Of a stretch of 64,000 nt of DNA, positions 59,255 through 64,000 are shown in pieces. Location: contig NZ_JAGGKE010000001.1 in NCBI RefSeq assembly GCF_017873555.1, positions 372,001 through 436,000 on the forward strand. Reading direction: 5' to 3'. Position 1 is the first letter of the stretch, and each line of letters starts with the position of its first letter. Position numbers and translations under genes: made by a program. Source of the DNA: Halorubrum trapanicum (GTDB lineage: Archaea > Halobacteriota > Halobacteria > Halobacteriales > Haloferacaceae). The notes beneath the pieces were generated by a model. It had not been told where the DNA came from. It did not search any database and was given only the letters and a program-made list of their open reading frames with translations.

Positions 59255-62200
59255 ATGAGCCAGCAACAGGACTCGTCCGAGGGTTCGGGTTCGTCCCCGC
59301 TCGACCTTCTCGAACGCTGGTTCCACGTCCCAGTGCTCGTCGGCGTGTTCGCCGTCATGCTGTGGACGCGGATCCGGTCGTACGGCAACTTCGTCCGCGA
59401 CGGCGAAGTGTACTTCCGCGGCAACGACGCGTGGTACCACCTCAGAGAAACGACCTACCTCATGGAGAACTGGCCGAACACGCTTCCATTCGACCCGTGG
59501 ACGGGGTTCCCGTACGGGAACAGTGCGGGGCAGTTCGGCACCCTTTGGGACCACATCATGGCGGTCGGTATCTGGATCGCCAGCCCGATCATGGGCAGTG
59601 CCGAGGAGGTCATGCTCGTCATGTCCCCCATCGTCGGCGCGCTCGTCGCGGTACCGACGTACTTCATCGCGCGTCGGTTCACCGAGCGCGTTCCCGCGCT
59701 CGCCGGCGCGGCGACCCTCGCGCTGTTTTCGGGTACTTTCTTCCGGTACTCGCTCGTCGGCTTCCCCGACCACAGCGCGGCCGAAGTCTTCTTCCAGAGC
59801 ACCGCCGTCCTCGCGTTCCTCGTCGCCTTCGGCGTCGCGGAGCGCGAGAAGCCGGTGTGGGAACTCGTGGTGGATCAGGACTGGGAGGCCCTGAAACGCC
59901 CCGTCACGTACGCGGTCGCGGCCGGCGTCGCGCTCGGACTCTACCTCTGGACGTGGCAGCCCGGCGTCCTGATGGTCGGGTTCACGGGGATCTTCCTCGC
60001 GATCAAGCTCACGAGCGACGCCTACCACGGGAAGAGTCCGGAACCGGTCGCGTTCGCCGGCGCGGTCGCGATGACGGTCACGGGTCTGATGCAAGTCGTC
60101 CCGCTGAACCAGTTCGGATTCGACACCACCGGCTACTCCCTGCTCCAGATCGTTCTCCCCCTCGGCGTCGCAGTCGGCACCGTCTTCCTCGCGTGGCTCG
60201 CCCGCCAGTGGGAGGCACGCAACCTCGGCAACGACACCTATCCCGCGGCTGTCGGCGGTCTCATCCTCGCATCCGCGGGCTTCGTCTGGCTCGCGATCCC
60301 GTCACTGTGGTCGACGCTCGTCGGGAATCTCCTCAACACCGTCGGCTTCTCGGCTACGGCGAATACCCGCACCATCGGCGAAGCCCAACCCCCGCTCCAA
60401 GACGCCTCCTTTGCCGACTTCGTCCTCTCGCAGTACGGGCTCGCCTTCTTCCTCGCGCTGGCGGCGATCCTCTACGTCCTCGCTCGCCCGCTCTACCGGT
60501 CGGACGACACGAACCACACCCTCTACATCCCGGCCGCGCTCGCCGTCGTCGGCTCCGTCTACGTGGTCCCGCAGGCGTACGGCGCGATCGGCGGTCTCGT
60601 CGGCGTGAGCTGGCAGGTGATCGGTCTCCTCGTCGCCGCGGCGTTCCTCGTCGGCGCGACGTTCCTCGTCGAGTACGACACCCAAGAGCTGTACTTCGTC
60701 GTGTGGGCGGCGTTCATCGGAAGCGCGGCGTTCACGCAGGTCCGATTCAACTACTATCTCGCCGTCATCGTCGCGGTCGGCACGGCGTACTTCCTCCAAG
60801 TGGCGCTCGACGCTCTCGATCTCACCTCACTCGACGCGCTCCGCGATATCGAGGGGTGGCAGGTGCTGACGGTGGTCGCGGTGCTCGCCGTCCTCATCGT
60901 TCCCCTCGTCGGCGTCGCCACGCCGGTCTGGCAGGCGGGCAACTCCAGCGATCCCGGCAGCGTCGTCCAGTGGGACGAGAGCCTCCAGTGGATGAACGAC
61001 GAGACCCCGCAGCCGGGCGAGCTCGAGGGCGCGGACAACCCGATGGAGTTATACGGCACCTACGAGCGCCCGGCCGACGGCGACTTCGAGTACCCGGAGG
61101 GCGCCTACGGCGTCCAGTCGTGGTGGGACTACGGCCACTGGATCACCACGCGCGCCGAGCGCATCCCGAACGCCAACCCGTTCCAGCAGAACGCCGGCGA
61201 GGCCGCCGACTACCTCCTCGCGCCGAGCGAGGAAGAAGCCGCGGAGGTCCTCGCGAGCCAGAGCACCGAGGGCAACGACACCCGCTACGTGATGGTCGAC
61301 TGGCAGATGGCGTCGCCGAACTCCAAGTTCAACGCCCCGGTCACCTTCTACAGCGGTAACGAGACGGTCAACGACTTCAACGAGCTGCTCTACCAGCAGG
61401 TCGAGGGGCAGGACGGCCAGCAGGGCGGGCTCCAGGCCGCGCTTCAAATACGGACGCAGCGCTACCACGAGAGCCAGATGATCCGGCTGTACCAGCACTA
61501 CGGGAGCGCGGTCGAGCCGGAGCCGGTCGTGCTCGACTGGGAGCCGCGGACGGCCCAGACCCAGTCCGGCGAGCAGGTCGACATCAAGGTCCTCCCGAGC
61601 GAGGGCGAGCCGATCCAGCGGTTCGACAATCTCTCTGCCGCGCAGTCGTACGTCGAGGAGGACGGCTCGGCACAGGTCGGCGGCGTCATGGGCGTTCCCT
61701 CGGAGCGGCTCGACGCCCTCGAACACTACCGGCTGGTCCACGCCACGCAGTCCCCGGGACAGTCGCCGTACGCGCAGCAGGCGCAGATCCTCGCCCAGCA
61801 GTTCGGGATCGACCTCCAGTCGACGTTCGGCGAGTCGCTGTTGGGCGCGTTCAGCGACGACTTCGTCAAGACGTTCGAGCGGGTTCCGGGCGCGACGGTC
61901 GAGGGGTCGGGCGCCGAACCCGGCCAGGAGGTCGAGGCGACCGTCGAGATGGAGAAGCCGAACGGGCAGACGTTCGAGTACACGCAGTACGCGACCGCCG
62001 ACGACGACGGAAGCTTTGAGCTCACGCTCCCGTACTCGACGACGGGCTACGACGAGTTCGGTCCCGAGAACGGGTACACGAACACGAGCGTCCGCGCGAC
62101 CGGGCCGTACAACGTCACCACCGAGCAGACGACCGGCGACGACCTCTACACCACCCAGCGCGTCGGACAGGTCGAGGTCACCGAGGGCCAGGTCGTCGGC

Positions 62201-62392
62201 GCCGACGACTCGGCCGCGACGGTCGAGCTCGAAGAGCAGATCATCGACTGCCCGAGCGGCGACGCGGAGTGTCCGGTCGACGACGGCAGCGGGAGCGACG
62301 GCGGGAACTCGACGAACTCGACCGACGCGGGGTCGCTGATCGGAGTCGAGCCGGCCGCAACGACCGCGACGACCGCGACCGCACCGAACTGA
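59255..62392 (+). CDS. aglB: Oligosaccharyltransferase AglB
   Basis: The 1045-residue enzyme moves glycans from dolichol phosphate to Asn in N-x-S/T sites on the outer face of the membrane. It has a first helix and an external loop with the metal-binding RGNDAWYHLRE, about thirteen membrane segments up to residue 560, and a soluble C-terminal domain with the catalytic WWDYGHW (residues 623-629) and later segments typical of haloarchaeal AglB. The last 60 residues are acidic and Thr/Ser-rich. It adjoins glycosyltransferases and a DUF368 gene, as in other archaeal N-glycosylation loci. Confidence 0.97.
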   Translation: MSQQQDSSEGSGSSPLDLLERWFHVPVLVGVFAVMLWTRIRSYGNFVRDGEVYFRGNDAWYHLRETTYLMENWPNTLPFDPWTGFPYGNSAGQFGTLWDHIMAVGIWIASPIMGSAEEVMLVMSPIVGALVAVPTYFIARRFTERVPALAGAATLALFSGTFFRYSLVGFPDHSAAEVFFQSTAVLAFLVAFGVAEREKPVWELVVDQDWEALKRPVTYAVAAGVALGLYLWTWQPGVLMVGFTGIFLAIKLTSDAYHGKSPEPVAFAGAVAMTVTGLMQVVPLNQFGFDTTGYSLLQIVLPLGVAVGTVFLAWLARQWEARNLGNDTYPAAVGGLILASAGFVWLAIPSLWSTLVGNLLNTVGFSATANTRTIGEAQPPLQDASFADFVLSQYGLAFFLALAAILYVLARPLYRSDDTNHTLYIPAALAVVGSVYVVPQAYGAIGGLVGVSWQVIGLLVAAAFLVGATFLVEYDTQELYFVVWAAFIGSAAFTQVRFNYYLAVIVAVGTAYFLQVALDALDLTSLDALRDIEGWQVLTVVAVLAVLIVPLVGVATPVWQAGNSSDPGSVVQWDESLQWMNDETPQPGELEGADNPMELYGTYERPADGDFEYPEGAYGVQSWWDYGHWITTRAERIPNANPFQQNAGEAADYLLAPSEEEAAEVLASQSTEGNDTRYVMVDWQMASPNSKFNAPVTFYSGNETVNDFNELLYQQVEGQDGQQGGLQAALQIRTQRYHESQMIRLYQHYGSAVEPEPVVLDWEPRTAQTQSGEQVDIKVLPSEGEPIQRFDNLSAAQSYVEEDGSAQVGGVMGVPSERLDALEHYRLVHATQSPGQSPYAQQAQILAQQFGIDLQSTFGESLLGAFSDDFVKTFERVPGATVEGSGAEPGQEVEATVEMEKPNGQTFEYTQYATADDDGSFELTLPYSTTGYDEFGPENGYTNTSVRATGPYNVTTEQTTGDDLYTTQRVGQVEVTEGQVVGADDSAATVELEEQIIDCPSGDAECPVDDGSGSDGGNSTNSTDAGSLIGVEPAATTATTATAPN

Positions 62393-62474
62393 CCGCGGTC
62401 CCCGAGACGGCGGCCGACGGGGGCGCCCGATCCCGTCCCTTCATTACCGCCGCTCCGCTTTTCGACGCACGAAG

Positions 62475-63419
62475 ATGGTCGAGTTTCGCGAATGGGCGAC
62501 GCTGTATCTGAAAGGCGTGGCGATGGGGAGCGCCGACGCCGTGCCGGGCGTCTCCGGCGGGACGATCGCGCTCATCGTCGGGATCTACGAGCGGCTCGTG
62601 GCCGCGATCACGGCCGCGACTCCCTCGCGACTCCGGCGGATACTCGCGGGCGTGCGCCCGGCGAGCCGCGCCGACGCGCGGACCGCGTTCCGCGAGCTCG
62701 ACGCCGGCTTCCTCCTCGCGCTCGGCGCGGGGATCGGCACCGCGGTCGTCGCGGTGTTGAGCGGCGTCGACTACCTGCTCGCGACCCGCCCGGTCGCGAC
62801 CTACGGGTTCTTCTTCGGGCTGATCGCCGCGAGCGCGGCCGTGCTCTTCGCCGACGTCGACCTCTCGACGCCGCGACGGAAGGCGGCCGCGTTCGGCGGA
62901 TTCGCGGCCGCGTTCCTCGCGTCCGGGTACGCCTCCGCCGCGGTCGAAAGCTCCCTGCCCGTCGTCGCCGTCGCCGGCGCGGTCGCGGTCAGCGCGATGA
63001 TACTCCCCGGTATCTCCGGCTCGCTACTGCTGATCGTCCTCGGTCAGTACGACTACATGGCGGGGACGGTGGGCCGGTTCGTCGACGGCGTCGTCGCGCT
63101 CGCGCTGGGTCGGGGGACCGACGGGATCGTCGAGACCGCGCCGGTCGTCGCCGCGTTCTGCGCGGGCGGCATCGTCGGACTGGTCACCATCGCGCACGCG
63201 GTCCGGTACGCGCTCTCCCGCGCCCGCGAGGCGACGCTGGCGTTCCTCGTGAGCCTGGTCGTCGGCGCGCTCCGGGCGCCGCTCATCGAGACGGGAGACA
63301 CCTTGTTCGAGAGCGGCGAGTCGTGGCGGGCGGCCGCGCCGCGGTTCGCGCTGGCGGCGCTCGCCGGCGCCGGCGTCGTGCTCCTGTTGAACCGCTACTC
63401 CGCGGCGATCGAGTACTAA
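62475..63419 (+). CDS. DUF368 membrane protein, candidate polyprenyl-phosphate transporter
   Basis: The 314-residue protein has about eight to nine membrane segments and the DUF368 start KGVAMGSADAVPGVSGGTIALIVGIYERL (motif GSADAVPGVSGGTIA), repeated in a mirrored motif MILPGISGSLLLIVLGQY. Bacterial DUF368 proteins (PopT) have been reported to return undecaprenyl phosphate to the inner leaflet after glycan transfer. Being 82 bases after aglB, it may recycle dolichol phosphate released by AglB; this is an inference for archaea. Confidence 0.88.
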   Translation: MVEFREWATLYLKGVAMGSADAVPGVSGGTIALIVGIYERLVAAITAATPSRLRRILAGVRPASRADARTAFRELDAGFLLALGAGIGTAVVAVLSGVDYLLATRPVATYGFFFGLIAASAAVLFADVDLSTPRRKAAAFGGFAAAFLASGYASAAVESSLPVVAVAGAVAVSAMILPGISGSLLLIVLGQYDYMAGTVGRFVDGVVALALGRGTDGIVETAPVVAAFCAGGIVGLVTIAHAVRYALSRAREATLAFLVSLVVGALRAPLIETGDTLFESGESWRAAAPRFALAALAGAGVVLLLNRYSAAIEY

Positions 63420-63535
63420 CTCGCTGCGGGATAGATCAGTTGCCGCGGAGCAGATCAGTCGCCGCGGGGCGGAGCGCGTCGCTCGACTGAGCGCACCGCG
63501 CAACGCCTTTTCCGTTCCCGCCCGTACGCACGCCC

Positions 63536-64000
63536 ATGGTTCAGATGGAATCCGACTCGGCGCTCGACCGCGGCGACGCCGCGCCCGACTTCGAACTGCC
63601 CGGGACCGACGGGGAGACGTACGCGCTCGACGACTTCGAGGCGGACGCGCTCCTCGTCGTGTTCACGTGTAACCACTGCCCGTACGCGAAGGCGAAGATC
63701 GACCTGCTGAACGACCTGGCGGCCGAGTACGACGAACTCGCCGTCGTCGGGATCAACCCCAACGACGCCGACGAGTACCCCGAGGACTCCTTCGAGACCA
63801 TGCGTCAACGCGTCGCCGACGGGACGGTCGCGTACGACGCGTACCTCCGCGACGAGACCGGCGAGGTCGCGGCCGCCTACGACGCGGTGTGTACGCCCGA
63901 CCCGTTCCTCTTCGGCCGCGAAGACGGCGCGTGGCGGCTGCGGTATCACGGCCGGCTCGACGACGCCCTCAACCCCGACGACGAGCCGACGGAGTTCTAC
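63536..64000 (+). CDS. Redoxin/thioredoxin-like peroxidase, cut by the window edge
   Basis: The first 155 residues show an AhpC/TSA-like redoxin fold: GDAAPDFELPGTDGETYALDDF, the CxxC active site FTCNHCPYAKA (Cys45, Cys48), and a VAAAYDAVCTPDPFLFG segment close to the cis-Pro region. It reduces peroxides or protein disulfides in the cytoplasm. The frame is open at base 64000, so the C-terminus is missing. Confidence 0.88.
   Translation, partial: MVQMESDSALDRGDAAPDFELPGTDGETYALDDFEADALLVVFTCNHCPYAKAKIDLLNDLAAEYDELAVVGINPNDADEYPEDSFETMRQRVADGTVAYDAYLRDETGEVAAAYDAVCTPDPFLFGREDGAWRLRYHGRLDDALNPDDEPTEFY

Noticed and set aside
1-64000. CRISPR arrays
   Set aside because: No series of direct repeats with regular spacers of about 30-40 bases was found. 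The tandem repeats seen have no spacers.

Overview
The window is chromosomal DNA of an extremely halophilic archaeon (class Halobacteria). The evidence is high GC with strong G/C third positions, very acidic predicted proteins, leaderless promoters with a TATA box about 25-30 bases before the ATG, halocyanin, Bat-type HTH regulators, twin-arginine lipoproteins, and an archaeal AglB. A Halorubrum-like genus is my guess, not something shown here.

Layout. (1) 0-10 kb is a denitrification (nitrous oxide reduction) locus: a DUF2249-cupin protein, halocyanin, nosZ, a polytopic membrane protein, nosD, nosF, nosY, a Bat-type regulator, a second DUF2249 protein and a radical SAM/SPASM protein. Five copies of a 12-bp palindrome (consensus SGAACRYGTTCR) precede its transcription units, so it looks like one regulon. 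An MFS transporter follows. (2) 11.6-19.7 kb is a minus-strand block: an AddA/UvrD-like helicase-nuclease, an AddB-like nuclease, a PIN protein with an HTH partner, and a PD-(D/E)XK-like protein. (3) 20-49 kb is mostly housekeeping: tRNA-Arg(UCG), a RecA-fold ATPase, a CoA-binding protein, a cysteine-synthase-like enzyme, thrS, a histidine kinase, a class V aminotransferase, MFS, tRNA-Lys(CUU), an RCK-DHH protein, a sugar nucleotidyltransferase, DJ-1/PfpI, hpt, enoyl-CoA hydratase, HtrA, aroC, ZIP, HtpX-like, a beta-propeller lipoprotein, a phosphodiesterase-like protein and a PAPS-reductase-family protein. Two toxin-antitoxin-like pairs sit here (HTH + MazF/PemK-like at 39.8 kb; vapBC at 48.6 kb). 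(4) 49-63.4 kb is a surface-glycan/N-glycosylation locus: an SDR epimerase, a decayed IS6-type insertion sequence, a flippase, four alkaline-phosphatase-superfamily enzymes, two glycosyltransferases, aglB and a DUF368 polyprenyl-phosphate transporter candidate. A redoxin gene runs off the right edge.

How the parts connect. NosZ would take electrons from halocyanin, while NosDFY and the extra membrane protein support copper-site maturation. In the glycan locus, glycosyltransferases and the epimerase would build a lipid-linked glycan, the flippase would expose it, AglB would transfer it to proteins, and the DUF368 protein could recycle the lipid carrier.

The least explained signals are: a ~280-bp repeat in three copies (21.7, 34.7 and 35.8 kb), with TATA-like boxes at a constant distance and stems that keep pairing through compensatory changes, which fits an undescribed structured RNA family; a hairpin-rich intergenic region at 28.2 kb; a duplicated tRNA-Lys 3' end at 30.4 kb; and the tandem phosphatase-superfamily genes in the glycan locus.
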